This document shows, piece after piece, positions 23,030 to 33,524 of a stretch of 64,000 nucleotides of DNA. The first letter of the stretch is position 1. The number at the start of each line of letters is the position of its first letter. The position numbers and the translations under genes are program-made. The stretch comes from Agaricus subrufescens. Taxonomy: Eukaryota > Basidiomycota > Agaricomycetes > Agaricales > Agaricaceae. The notes under the pieces are model-generated. The model was not told the origin of the DNA, ran no database searches, and worked only from the letters and a program-made list of their open reading frames with translations. The stretch is taken from the NCBI GenBank assembly GCA_029945375.1, contig CM057061.1:1488001-1552000 (forward strand), given 5' to 3'.

Positions 23030-24196
23030 ATGGCAGAAAACAATGGCGCGGCTCAGAAGACCACCTTCCTGCCAGCCAAGTCTTGGCGCCATTTTGTCGC
23101 CGGAGGGTGCGTTTCTCGTCGACGGTTGCGTGCAGAGTCTGACCTGGCGTCGTAGTCTCGGTGGCATGTGCGGGGCAATTGTGACCAGCCCCTTTGACGT
23201 CGTCAAGACGCGTCTACAATCGAGTCTTTTTCGCGAGGGACAGACTGCCGTCGGCGTGTTCGCCAGCGGCGGCGGTGGAGCAGGCGCTGTACTCCAGGCC
23301 GCCCCTAGACATCCAGGACTATTGTGGAACTTTGTTGAGACGGGCCATATCCTTCGGTACGCAGACTTTGCAGCACAAGGTTTATCATGTCTAAGCTTTG
23401 AATCGGCCTACAGGGATATCTACCGAGATGAGTCACCACGCGCTCTCTTCAAAGGTCTCGGGCCAACACTTGTCGGCGTTATCCCTGCTCGCTCAATAAA
23501 CTTCTTCACTTACGGCAACGGCAAAGTGGTCTTCGCTAATGCATTTAACGAAGGTCGCGAAAACTCCTTGGTCCATCTTTCTGCTGCTGCATTTGCCGGT
23601 ATAGTCACCGGTACGGCGACAAATCCCATATGGGTAGTCAAGACCCGAATGCAGCTATCTGCCTCACAACTCGTTGATAGCATCCCTACCGCTCGCAGGA
23701 GTGGTATCGGTGGCAGTTGGCTGTGTATCCAAAAAATTCTCAAAGAGGAAGGAGTACGGGGATTCTACAAGGGTTTGAGTGCCAGCTATCTCGGAGTCAC
23801 TGAAACGACGATACAATGGGTTCTTTATGAAAGGCTGAAGAAGCTGACTGCTGACACCCAGAACAAGGGTGGTTTTGCAGAATGGTTCGGTATGTTGGGT
23901 AGTGCAGGAACAGCGAAATGCATTGCCAGCCTTGTGTCCTATCCTCACGAGGTCTGTCATTTCGCATGGTTAACATCGCTCATACTCATCATGGTCTTTA
24001 GGTGCTGCGGACACGGCTCCGGCAACCCAGTGTGAACGGTGTCATCAAGTACACAGGGCTTTTACAGACACTGAAATTGGTAGTTGCAGAGGAAGGTGTC
24101 AGATCACTATACGGCGGTCTTAGTGCTCACTTGATGCGTGTGGTACCGAATGCTGCGGTAATGTTCTTTATATATGAAGGAATCCTTCGATGGTGA
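23030..24196 (+). CDS. RIM2: mitochondrial pyrimidine-nucleotide carrier, RIM2/SLC25A33-36 type
   Basis: Inner-membrane solute carrier predicted to import pyrimidine nucleoside triphosphates needed for mitochondrial nucleic-acid synthesis (family knowledge). Four exons by eye: 23030-23106, 23156-23356, 23414-23951 and 24002-24196, giving 336 residues. The protein opens MAENNGAAQKTTFLPAKSWR. The three carrier signatures are present: PFDVVKTRLQ in repeat 1, PIWVVKTRMQ in repeat 2 and PHEVLRTRLR in repeat 3. The PHEVLRTR form and the insertion between repeats 1 and 2 are characteristic of the RIM2 subgroup rather than ADP/ATP or FAD carriers. The gene ends FFIYEGILRW. A longer open frame beginning at 22923 reads through introns and is not the true start. 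Confidence 0.9.
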
Positions 24197-24963
24197 AATC
24201 TAGAAACGGCACCGACCCTCACGAACCTTATCCTCACTCATCTACTTCTGACCGCACCAGAGCAGCCTCTTACGCAATCCGCGTTCCAATTGCATGGCGG
24301 ATAACTTTGGAGTTGTGCTTCTATATTCCAATGTCTACTTCCGCTCACATACCCTTTCCCTTTCAAAAGCGCTTCTGGTTGCGGCATTTTTATTATCAAC
24401 CACTTAGCCTTACACCTCCTAGACTAATTTTCGCATAGTTGATAATATCGGGATACTGACGTCCCTGTAGTAAACCACACCTCCCTTGTATCATATCATT
24501 ATTCGCTAAATGAACATTCCAAACCTCATTTTTTCTCCGGTTCTGATTATTTAGCATGTGCTCGTCGTTTACTTGTTGCTCGTAGAGGATGTCTTGGCCA
24601 ATAGAATTGGACTTTGGAGGAATGATTTATATCCGATTGGGACAAGAATCACAAAAGTCTAACTGTATAAGCAAGAAGTTTACACCACATGCGCACTTCC
24701 GGTTGCGGCAAGGTTCTATCATGCCCCTTTGAGTATGGTAATCTCTGGGCAGATCGTAGTAGCCAGCTTACAAACTCCGTAAAACCCAAATGACACCTTT
24801 ATACAAATAAGGTACTAGTAGTACAATCACGACGTTACAAAAGCAATACTCAAGCAAGGAAAGAAGTATACAAGCCCATAAAACAAAGGTAGAATTAAGA
24901 GGACAGTGCATTCAAGTCGGGATAGGTTGCGCCCAGCATCCCGGGAAGGGAAATGTCAAGTGT
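24197..24963. other. convergent 3' region, no gene
   Basis: Between the stop of the carrier and the stop of P3. An 82-codon frame at 24190-24438 lies in the presumed 3' untranslated region and has no recognisable features. Confidence 0.5.
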
Positions 24964-25644
24964 TCAAAGGTCTATTGCAACGTCTGCTTGCCATACATCG
25001 TCGCCAATGTGGTAAAGGGCCACAAGTATGATTTTATCATAGCCCTTGGGATGAATTGTCCATTGAGGGTTCGCAGATGTTACTTTACTTGCAGCCTGAA
25101 AATGTCTAAAGTTAGATTTATATAGGAATGAGAGGAGTAAACAAAGACGAACGTCAACAAAAGACCATAATTGCATGGCAATGGCCGCTCCTAGCTGACC
25201 ACGAGTCATAGTCGCAGTCGCTGGCACATTGTATCTCGCCCCCATATGTTCATATCCTGCCCACTAAAAATAGATAGAAATTAATTTAAAACCTGGAGAA
25301 GAGACAAATCACGACATTACCATCACATGAAGCCGCATCGATTTTACATTCAAGTTTGCTAATGCCTGATCGTTTGCACCGGTTATCATTTGTGCAAGAG
25401 CGTTTTGCGACCGTGTACTGAGATCCGCTACTGAAACGCCCTGGCCGGTATGTCCGAGATAATCGAACGTAATCGGGGGACACATGGGTCCTGCGCTAGT
25501 TTTACATAACGATTGTGGGACGCGTTTCCGACGGGGAGAAACGAATGGAGTGTGTGATGCGAGAGCCGCGGATAGTGCGGAGTAATTGGAGAGTTGTGAG
25601 GGGAAGACTGGAGCATGGATAGAATTATGATATCGAGAAGACAT
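24964..25644 (-). CDS. unrecognised family (SYS family), copy P3
   Basis: Three exons by eye: 25644-25321 (324 nt), 25263-25153 (111 nt) and 25095-24964 (132 nt), giving 188 residues. Exon 1 and exon 2 lengths are identical to P2. The donor of intron 2 is GTTCGT, and the reading stays in phase. Blocks: HNSIHAPVFPSQLSNYSALS, RRKRVPQSLCK, FDYLGHTGQGVSVADLSTR, GANDQAL, WAGYEHMG, LWSFVD and LVALYHIGDDVWQADVAIDL. A TATA-like box (minus strand, about 25769-25762) lies roughly 120 nt before the ATG. Closest to P2 by eye. Function unknown. Confidence 0.76.
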
Positions 25645-26699
25645 TGGATGGGAAGTTCAGGGATTTGGAACCAGCTCGAGTTTGTGTGATGGCACAATGT
25701 CTTTGTCGCTTTCGCCGGGTAGGCAAAGACTTCTGGTGATTGAAGCAGCAATAATCATCGTGATATATACCGATTTGCGAGTCCCCGACCAACGTTATTT
25801 CGTTCTTCACATTCAGGTATTCTGTGAGTAGTCGGCAATAGATTGATAGGTATGCAATCAACAGAAGGACGGCCATAACGACGAAATGTGATCCAAAGCG
25901 AATGGCTGTGATTAGAAGTGTGATGATGGCGAATGTGATCTCAGGCGAGGGCATATGAGGCCGCTAAGTAACTTCGTCACTTTATACCTATCACATCACA
26001 TGAACAACTCGTGTTCTCTGATTTTGGAAAGGTTGAATGAAAGCTGATTGGCTAAACTCCAAGAGATAATCAGTTTTAGGTTGATGTGATAGTACGCAAC
26101 CAGTTGGGTTCCACATCAGTCGCCGCCGGAAAGATCGGCCCTAGAGACGATCCAATGAGTATCGGCCCGAGGCTGATCTTCGGGTGATCTAATTCCACTA
26201 CAACAATGACCTTCAAGGATAAATTTTGCTACAACAAGGACCCACTCATTTTCGGAGCCTTCCTGATGCTCTTTTGCCGCGGGGATGTCACCTCAGTGAG
26301 TGATTCAGTATCAGGAAGAAAACCTTCGCTTCGATACTATATTTTGTCGTGTGACCAATCCTCGAAGCGTCATTGGGTGAGCATGTGATATCACAACAGT
26401 GTGCCCTTCACATCAGGCGACGTCAAAGATCTGATCCGCGACCGATATTGTAACTGGCACCACTCTCGCACCACTAGTGACTCCCTGTCTCTGGTGAAAT
26501 CGTAGACCAAAGCTTTGGAAGTAGACTAATTAACAGTTTGGCGGGAATTGACAGCACAGCTGTATTTAAATCGGCCAATCTAGCTCTCCTAAATACCTCA
26601 AATAGAATGATAGAATGGACCTACTACCTATACCGTGTGTAGATCCCGAGGGATCTTCGTAAATAGTGTACGATGCTCAAAGGTTAATAAGATCAAAAG
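25645..26699. other. P3 promoter and intergenic DNA
   Basis: Contains the P3 upstream region. A minus-strand frame at 25954-25625 begins with a hydrophobic stretch (ITFAIITLLITAIRFGSHFV) and could encode a very small membrane peptide, but it overlaps the P3 leader and has no other support. No gene is called. Confidence 0.35.
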
Positions 26700-27270
26700 T
26701 TAAATTTATTCCAGCTAGGATGGGGATCACAGGTACATCGGCTAACCAGATGTCACCGACAATGCTGTACAAAGCACAAGGAAGATCGTTCGAAACCGAT
26801 CTTCGTTTGTCTGGTGTTCCACGTGGCATTCGTTGGAGATGATGCTTTTTCCAGTCATGTTTTACTGAATCTCACAGTAGTCTGGATTCAGAGGAAATAT
26901 ACCAGATGACAACCAACTAAAATCGTGTGGTATACGGATCAGCACATAGATTGCCTCTCGATTTTTTCGGGACTTGCAATTCCTTATGCACAAATTCCAT
27001 GGACTCTTATCAGTCGACTAAAAGGAGTCAGAGGTTGATTCTAAATCTCAAGTTCTGAATATAAATAGCGGAAGTTTACTGCGATCAGACTACGATCCTC
27101 AACTTGATCTCCGCGACGCTTATTCTAATCAGTATGGTCATTTTGGTCGGCTATCATCTAACTAATCGCATTTGGCAATTAAACACTCAGGTCAGCGAGA
27201 GCCAGTCTCTGATTTGCTTCCGGACAAATTAGGTTAAACCCAGGTGGTCCACAAGGGGAACTAATGGTGG
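26700..27270 (-). pseudogene. decayed fourth copy of the SYS family (P4)
   Basis: Minus-strand translation of about 27270-27040 reads PCGPPGFNLICPEANQRLAL then ADLSV, LPNAIS and FRYLYSELEI, matching P2 residues from GPICGPIGFDYIGQ through LADFSARSQNAISQM. The match continues past the P2 exon 1 donor into intron sequence (YFYSELEI in P2), so the relationship is at DNA level. Several in-frame stops break it. About 26790-26701 reads ALYSIVGDIWLADVPV, matching the C-terminal LVALYSIGDGVWQADVAV. The N-terminal third is missing. It lies in the same orientation as P3 and P2. Confidence 0.72.
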
Positions 27271-28982
27271 TTTATACAGGCACATTTGGTAGGGACCAGG
27301 TGACTTGAGATAAATATGAAGTAACATATAATCAGTGGCGAGACGTTAGATATCTAAACTGGATAGTTTGAGGGCCTGTAGAAAGTATTTTGTTGGTAGA
27401 CAACGCTCGTAGCTCGAAAAAACATTCTTAGCGTGACAACGGACAATACAAGCCTCCAAACCGTTAGATATACGTCTATCACTTGAGATTCGCCTCTTGA
27501 ACCTGAAGTATGTATGGACGTCATTGGAGGCGGGTAACACACCACACGTCTAGTGAAGAACGGTGATACCCACTGTGATCCACTTGAATGTGAAGACTGT
27601 CGAGGGCGTTGACACACGATCGACCCTGCAAGAGCTAGCAGTTTTTGGATAGCGAGCCGGTTTTAGAACTGGTCACCGGTTTGTGACTCAATCGCAATTG
27701 TACCAACGTCATGAAGATATCACACCCTAAAGCGATCAAAGAGACTGTTTGGTACTTCTACTTGTCGGTGAATGATCGATGATCCGCTGGGACACCTTGA
27801 TTGTTCGTTCTGGTGATACCGATGTGATACACTTGGATATCGCATGTTTTCCCACTAAATGATAGCCTCACCATGTGTAATCAAACATAGCCGCAGATAG
27901 AAAATTCGTCCTACTGGTTGTGCCGCCTAGTTCTCCCGTGGGCACCTGCTCTCATGTGAATGGTCTCCTGCTTGGGTCCTGCTTCTCCTTGGCTTCTCCC
28001 GTAAGTTACCGAAAACTCTTCACGAGCCGAACATGCCGCTGGCTATACCCACCCAGTTTCGGCGGAGTCCGTAATTCAGCTCGGCTCACGTTAGTTGCCG
28101 GAGGCATTTAAGTGATAAGAGGTTGGGCTTAAGGCCTGTATGATTCCTGGTACCACAGCAAGTAACACTAAGGGAGGACAATGACTAGTTTGAGTAGAAG
28201 TTCCGTAAATCTATGTCATTATTTAAATCCTACGCAAGCCCCTCGATGAATAGAGACTCAAATCAACTTGTAAGAGCCTGAAACTATCGTCATAGGATTG
28301 CTAGTCCTCGAGCTTATTCCCGGCTTGCAGCTCAGTGCCACTCCAATATTGAATTTAACAGCTAGAACGAACTTTGAAGTTTTTTTTATTATCAAATTTA
28401 GGACTGGACTTTGGATACCATCACTGTAACGTCAATTACATGTTACTTATTCTAAATCGAGAGTCATATATTTTATGAAAATTGACTGAGAATAAAGCCA
28501 TGTTGAATTGCTATGAACCTTGGTCCTTCGTAAATCTCGCACTTATAAGCGAAATTTCTCTAAGGTCCCAATTCATTTGGGGACTTTCCTGAACTCGTTG
28601 TATGAGGATGTCTCGGATAGCCGTCAAGTACGTGGGACTACAGTAGAGCGGATGCCCGAGTTAAATGATAGGAGACAACTGCATAACGATGGTATCGATG
28701 GGGATGGAAGTTATTACATGGCTAGTGACTTGTAGTAGTGATCAATAGTATGTATCTGGATAGTAATAACCGGTTACTCCGTCGACCATGGACAATGTCG
28801 CTACTTGGATTTGAGATTAAACCTGGCCGTTGAGCATGTATAGCCTCAGAAACGCAAGGATCCGTACGTATTAAATCACGCTTCTAACCCGCGATTTCGT
28901 TTTAGTTATATTCGCCTTGAGGTGCGTATCAACGGTTTCAAGATACTGTACATCCGAGTCAAAACACAACCCGAATACAACT
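27271..28982. other. intergenic, no supported gene
   Basis: Short frames occur on both strands without recognisable domains or splice-supported extension. Possible remnants of more decayed duplicates cannot be excluded. Nothing else seen. Confidence 0.4.
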
Positions 28983-30817
28983 TCACAAATTTCCCCTCCC
29001 GACTCCGAAATCACGCTGAACCTCGTCACAAACTTGAATCCAAACCTTTGCTATCTTTTCAAAGTCTTCCATCTACCCCCACCCCCCAAAAAAGAGAGAT
29101 CATCCAAAACTGTCCTAATATCAATACACGATATATACGCACCTCGTTATAAATCTGTGCACTGCACCTAGTCCACCACTTTCCGTTATGATAATAATGA
29201 GCCGAGTACGCATTTCTTTCATTCAACATCTTTTGATCTATGATCTGCCCGATTTCTGGGGTCCAAGGTATATTCCCCGGCAATGGTAATTGCACATTGA
29301 CCTGTGAAAAATCGAGCGCGATCAACGAGTAAGCACACGAGAGGCAGGCGAGACAGTGACGCTCACCATATTAAGTGTCAATTCGCCATTTGGGTCGAGA
29401 ACCCTCGTTCCAAAAATCTCTGCCATCCGCTTCCCACCTTCAAGAGCCAGGTTGTGACAATAATCGTATATTTTGGCTTCGCCGCCGATCCAGGCTCGGA
29501 AGTCCAAAGCTTTAGATCAGTGATTAACGCCTGTCCGTGAACCAGCAAATTTGAAAGGATATTCACCATTAGCGACGGCTAGATAAGGTATGAAGTCGAT
29601 AGTACCATTCCCTATAGAGAGAAAACCAGACAAGTGTTCGGGTATAACCTCGGGCGGTAGAAGGGTGAATGGTCACGTACATTCAAACTGCGCTAAGAAA
29701 TCTTGTAAAGAACGATCTTTGACAGGTCGATACGCTTGAGATGTCGGTATGCAAGTTTTAATAATATCCCGGTTTCTGTGGAGGTAAAGAGCTGTTAAAC
29801 CATAAATGATGACATTGAACCGAAGTAAGCACCTCTCAGGGATATACAACATGGCAACAGATCTTTTGCAATGCAGCCATTTGTGACAGTTCTTCAAACA
29901 TGAGAAATGAATCACGAAAAAATGTTGCAAAAGGAGAGAACTTACTGAAACCCAAAAATCAGGATCAGCACTCCTTAAATCAATGTCTTGTTCCTGTCCA
30001 ATCGAATGGGCGGCATCGAGAACACTCCAGACACCTTCTTCTTTGCAAATCTTTACCATTTCTTTCCATGGGAGGTATGCCCCCGGATTAGAAATGATGC
30101 TATCGATGATGACTACGCATTTAGGCGATTTCGCGGTTCTTTTGTCGGTGGTATCATTTTGAGTGATATCTTTGCGTATATGCGCGAGAGATTGGATGTG
30201 ATCTCGGAATTGGGTTAAAATCTGGTTGGGTGTAGTTGGGAATTCAAGTTTGATTTCCGAAACGGTTGGGTGGGGAGAGATGTCGCTAAGATAGTTCGCT
30301 GTTGCATAGACAGAACGATATGTCGTGTTGACTACCAAAGGGTGTCATGTTCATCAAACCCTTGAACCCAGAGAATTAATGAAACTCACAACAGATAACG
30401 ATGTCATCCTTGTTCCACTCAAAGTTCCTTAGGACAACGTTCACACCCGTGGAAGCATTTGGAACCAACACGATTTCGTCCCGATCAACTTTCACAAGTT
30501 CTGCCAATCGTTGGCGGACATTTGTTAGATAAGCCTGGTAGTCGAGTCGTAGAAATTTATCGGGATGAGCCTCGAGCTTGAAAGAGAGATCGTTTGCGGC
30601 TTTATGGACAACGTATGGTGCTGTACCGTACGATCCTGCGGTGATGATATGTTATCTCTCTTCGCCAACCGCTGAGTGTCACAGCAGGCTAGATCGACTC
30701 ACCGTGATTGAGACTGATATACTCCGGATCAAGAGGAAAATACTCCAACATAGGACGACCAAATAGAGGCGGACTTTGTTTAAACAAATCTTCAGGACTC
30801 ACATCGCGCATCGCCAT
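28983..30817 (-). CDS. class V aminotransferase (isopenicillin-N-epimerase/cysteine-desulfurase-like, PLP)
   Basis: PLP-dependent enzyme of the aminotransferase class V superfamily; the substrate cannot be read from the sequence. Start chosen at 30817 (MAMRDVSPEDLFKQSPPLFG), followed by YISLNHG joined over an intron to SYGTAPYVVH. Then come VNVVLRNFEW, CVVIIDSIISNPGAYLPWKE, VWSVLDAAHSIGQEQDIDL (the Asp that contacts the PLP ring) and, across an intron, VS/NCHKWLHCKRSVAMLYIPER, with the Schiff-base lysine in CHKWL. The last exons read WWTRCSAQIYNE, then over an intron (29142-29073) MEDFEKIAKVWIQVCDEVQR to the stop at 28983-28985. A longer open frame to 30997 adds 60 codons that look non-coding. 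No targeting signal was seen; probably cytosolic. Confidence 0.85.
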
Positions 30818-30868
30818 TGTCTCCGCTATCGGTTTAGTTGAGGACAGGTTACTCCGAGTGACAAATAT

Positions 30869-30991
30869 ACAGTAGAAGTTCTCATACCGCATATGCTCGG
30901 TGCCCGGTTTCTTCCATGCATTATGAGATCTATGCAATATGATATCCGTCACATTATGTGAATTTGCATGCATTATGAGAACTTCTACTGT
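30869..30991. repeat. 18-bp perfect inverted repeat upstream of the aminotransferase
   Basis: ACAGTAGAAGTTCTCATA at 30869-30886 is the exact reverse complement of 30974-30991, with an 87-nt spacer; imperfect pairing extends a few bases further inwards. Inside the spacer, CATGCATTATGAGA recurs as a direct repeat (about 30918 and 30968). The element lies 52 nt upstream of the aminotransferase start. It could be a short hairpin element (a MITE remnant) or a regulatory palindrome. Confidence 0.7.
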
Positions 30992-31258
30992 GACCACGGC
31001 TGAACCACAGGTTCGTTGTTCCCAGTCGGAAGAGCGACGAAAGCGGATATGTCATCGCCACGACCCCAGTTTATAAATAAATTGGTCAGCATGTTTGATG
31101 ACTGGTGAGATGAACCGGTTGTGTGTTTTCCCGTCGAGTTTCACAGTTTTGTAGGACGTTAGAAGCCGTGTAAGAGGCTTGTTGTACCTAAAAGGTGTGT
31201 GGTTGAAGTAGATGATTGTGGTTGGGATAGATGTTTTGCCCCCACGGCCGTGCTTCAA
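30990..31258 (-). pseudogene. C-terminal fragment of an unrecognised protein
   Basis: Minus-strand frame 31258-31052 reads TTIIYFNHTPFRYNKPLTRL and HNRFISPVIKHADQFI; a shift of frame near 31075 continues as NWGRGDDISAFVALPTGNNE and PVVQPWSQ to a stop near 30990. The two parts join naturally if a small intron or frameshift lies between them. The N-terminal part is missing and I do not recognise the family. Confidence 0.25.
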
Positions 31259-32258
31259 GCTTTATTTGTAATATATTGACACTTACCAATACATTCGGTC
31301 CTTAAACCTTTGGTGCTGCGCGTTTCAATAAATAGGACAAAGGGTACAATGTCGACGAGCTGTTGAGTTCGGGAGGAACCGTGACGGGGTTGCAAAGGAC
31401 TATGATAGATTAACGTTTGTTTCATAAATCATATATTCCCAGGGTCCCCGACACATGCCAGATGGTGTTATAACGTTGCTGTTACGTTGCTATTGAGCCT
31501 TGTTACTTACAAACGAGGTGTTGTTCATTGCTGAAGGTTAATGGGCCCTGAGCCATGTACATACACAGAAGATACAACACTGAGTGAAACATCGATGTCC
31601 ATGTCTAATTCGTGTCATGAGGAGACATATAATTAGCATGTGTTCTAGAGCGTCCATCAGAGAAGGCGTCCTATCGGAGAGGAAGCCCACTCTTGTTCTC
31701 CACCTGCGGCCTTTGTTCTTCTTGAGTACCCTTGTGACAAACGAACAAGAGGGGAAGCGAAGCGCGGGGCGGCGTGCTCGGCGCTTACCTACGACCAACG
31801 CATTCCGATGGCGGGACGGATATGCGAACGCGTTTCATGGATGAGCGTTACAATTTTGACGTCTGAAGCGGCATGGATAGGGGACTTGGACAGCCGGACA
31901 TTGGCAGGTGGACTAGTCGCCATGTCAGCTTGTCCCATATGTTTCGGGACGGGCGAGTACGGGAGGGCAGTATGGCTGGCGCTGGAACGGCCCAGCTGGT
32001 CGGGGGAGGGTGAGTACGATCAGTCGGACTGTCGGGGGATGTGAGGCCCTGTGCATGGGCCAGAACGCCCGGCGGGCCCAGGAGAGAACGGGCACTGCAG
32101 CGTGGCAACCGGTTATCATCAGCCTAATTGTTCCATTTTTGGACACAGCCCTTGTAATATAAGTACTTAATGCACGCATGCTCCGTCGGCGACTCTGCTC
32201 CTGCCCTTATTCTACTTTCTCAGAGTGCTTGGACGCTCAGCTGTAATATTCCTTTCTC
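31259..32258. other. intergenic; upstream region of the Ser/Pro-rich gene
   Basis: Overlapping frames on both strands between 31538 and 32108 sit in GC-rich sequence and have no recognisable domain. The last 100 nt are pyrimidine-rich and look like the leader of the 32259 gene; GTAATATAAG near 32155 could be its TATA-like element. Confidence 0.4.
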
Positions 32259-33524
32259 ATGACTGTTGCCGATCCCTGTCTTCCCCCCACCACCAACACC
32301 CTCCACCCCCTTCAGCGCCAAAGACTTTTGAAATCTACTCAAAAGGTCAGTGCCCTCCTCGGCACCACTCCCCGCGTTCTCGAAGCAGGAATGGATATTC
32401 CTCGGGTGCTCCAACCAACGACCATGCGGGCTACTCGACGACATGGCAAGATCCTGTACAACCAACCTTCTGCCTCATCGTCGAGGACGAGCGTCGCGTC
32501 TGATGCCAGTGACAACTGTGTTTGGATATCTGCTTCTGCAATGCCGGACAGCCATGGGCACCACGAATGCTCTTCATCACCCATTACTATTCACTTTCCC
32601 GGTAAATCGTCGGTATCGTCGGTGTTCCACCAGTCTTCGAAAAAGGTCAAGTCGGGTTCTTTCGTCCCGACTCCTCCGAAACCTCTTTCTCAACCGATTC
32701 TTTACCGCATGCGTTCTAAACCTAGACCCCCACCCGCTGTTTCGCCTATGACTTCTTCCTCGCCTTCAATATCAACGTCGCCTAAACCCACGTTCATCAT
32801 CACCAGCAGCACGAGGAAGCAAGGCGGCCTGACGGAAAGTGACAAGCGGAGAAAGATGGCGAAACTTGTTCGGACTTTGGGTGAGAACATTCCTCCCGAG
32901 TTAGTGTTTGGTGGCGCTTCTTCTGCAACTGCTCCGCATCCTCCTCCGAGATCGACCTCGTTGAGGAAACAGAGTAGTAACACATCTGTGCAAGCTTTGG
33001 CCAGACGAGATCACCAGCGAGTTCGGAATAAATTCGATTTCGACAACGATGTCGCAATGGAATCTCCAATTGTGTTCAAAGTCACAAAAACTGTGGAAGA
33101 ATGCTCTGAACCCATACCCACCTCCGACTCCACCTCAATACCGTGTTCTTCCACATCCATCTCCGTATCACCTTCCCCTGCTTCTTTTGCCACCATTACT
33201 CACCCTCCCGGTTCAAAATATCGTAAACATCGTCCACGAAGTCTAACACTTGGTTCTATTCCATTTAAATCCGATCAAGGAAGTATTATTATTGAACAAG
33301 GTGACGAGATGACTTATACGCCCCGGAAAAACCACTCTTTTGACCTTCCTTCCCAAAACCCCGCTTATGATATGGGAGATTCTGCTTCTATGGCTCCGAC
33401 CGGTGAGGACAATTCGGACGCAATTGGATATGGGAAGAGGAAAGAACGAGAATGGAGTGGTGAATGGAATGTTCAAGACATGAGAGAGGTCGCCAGGGCA
33501 CTACGAGGACTCCGCCTACGGTGA
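32259..33524 (+). CDS. conserved Ser/Pro-rich basidiomycete protein, function unknown
   Basis: Single-exon frame of 421 codons, the longest uninterrupted host frame outside the NACHT genes. Low-complexity Ser/Pro/Thr segments separate several islands of normal complexity: QRLLKSTQKVSALLGTTPRV near the N-terminus, LTESDKRRKMAKLVRTLGEN followed by IPPELVF (about residues 193-220), KYRKHRPRSLTLGSIPFK (about 325-345), and a C-terminal block WSGEWNVQDMREVARALRGL. The K-R-R-K-M-A-K-L-x-R-T-L-G-E-N-I-P-P-E-L-V-F type motif recurs in uncharacterised basidiomycete proteins as far as I recall. No signal peptide or membrane helix; probably cytosolic or nuclear and largely disordered. Upstream leader is pyrimidine-rich. 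Confidence 0.75.
   Translation: MTVADPCLPPTTNTLHPLQRQRLLKSTQKVSALLGTTPRVLEAGMDIPRVLQPTTMRATRRHGKILYNQPSASSSRTSVASDASDNCVWISASAMPDSHGHHECSSSPITIHFPGKSSVSSVFHQSSKKVKSGSFVPTPPKPLSQPILYRMRSKPRPPPAVSPMTSSSPSISTSPKPTFIITSSTRKQGGLTESDKRRKMAKLVRTLGENIPPELVFGGASSATAPHPPPRSTSLRKQSSNTSVQALARRDHQRVRNKFDFDNDVAMESPIVFKVTKTVEECSEPIPTSDSTSIPCSSTSISVSPSPASFATITHPPGSKYRKHRPRSLTLGSIPFKSDQGSIIIEQGDEMTYTPRKNHSFDLPSQNPAYDMGDSASMAPTGEDNSDAIGYGKRKEREWSGEWNVQDMREVARALRGLRLR

Noticed and set aside
22923..24035. 370-codon plus-strand frame starting before the carrier
   Set aside because: It reads through two introns; the conserved carrier N-terminus starts at 23030, and splicing at 23107-23155 and 23357-23413 removes non-homologous segments.
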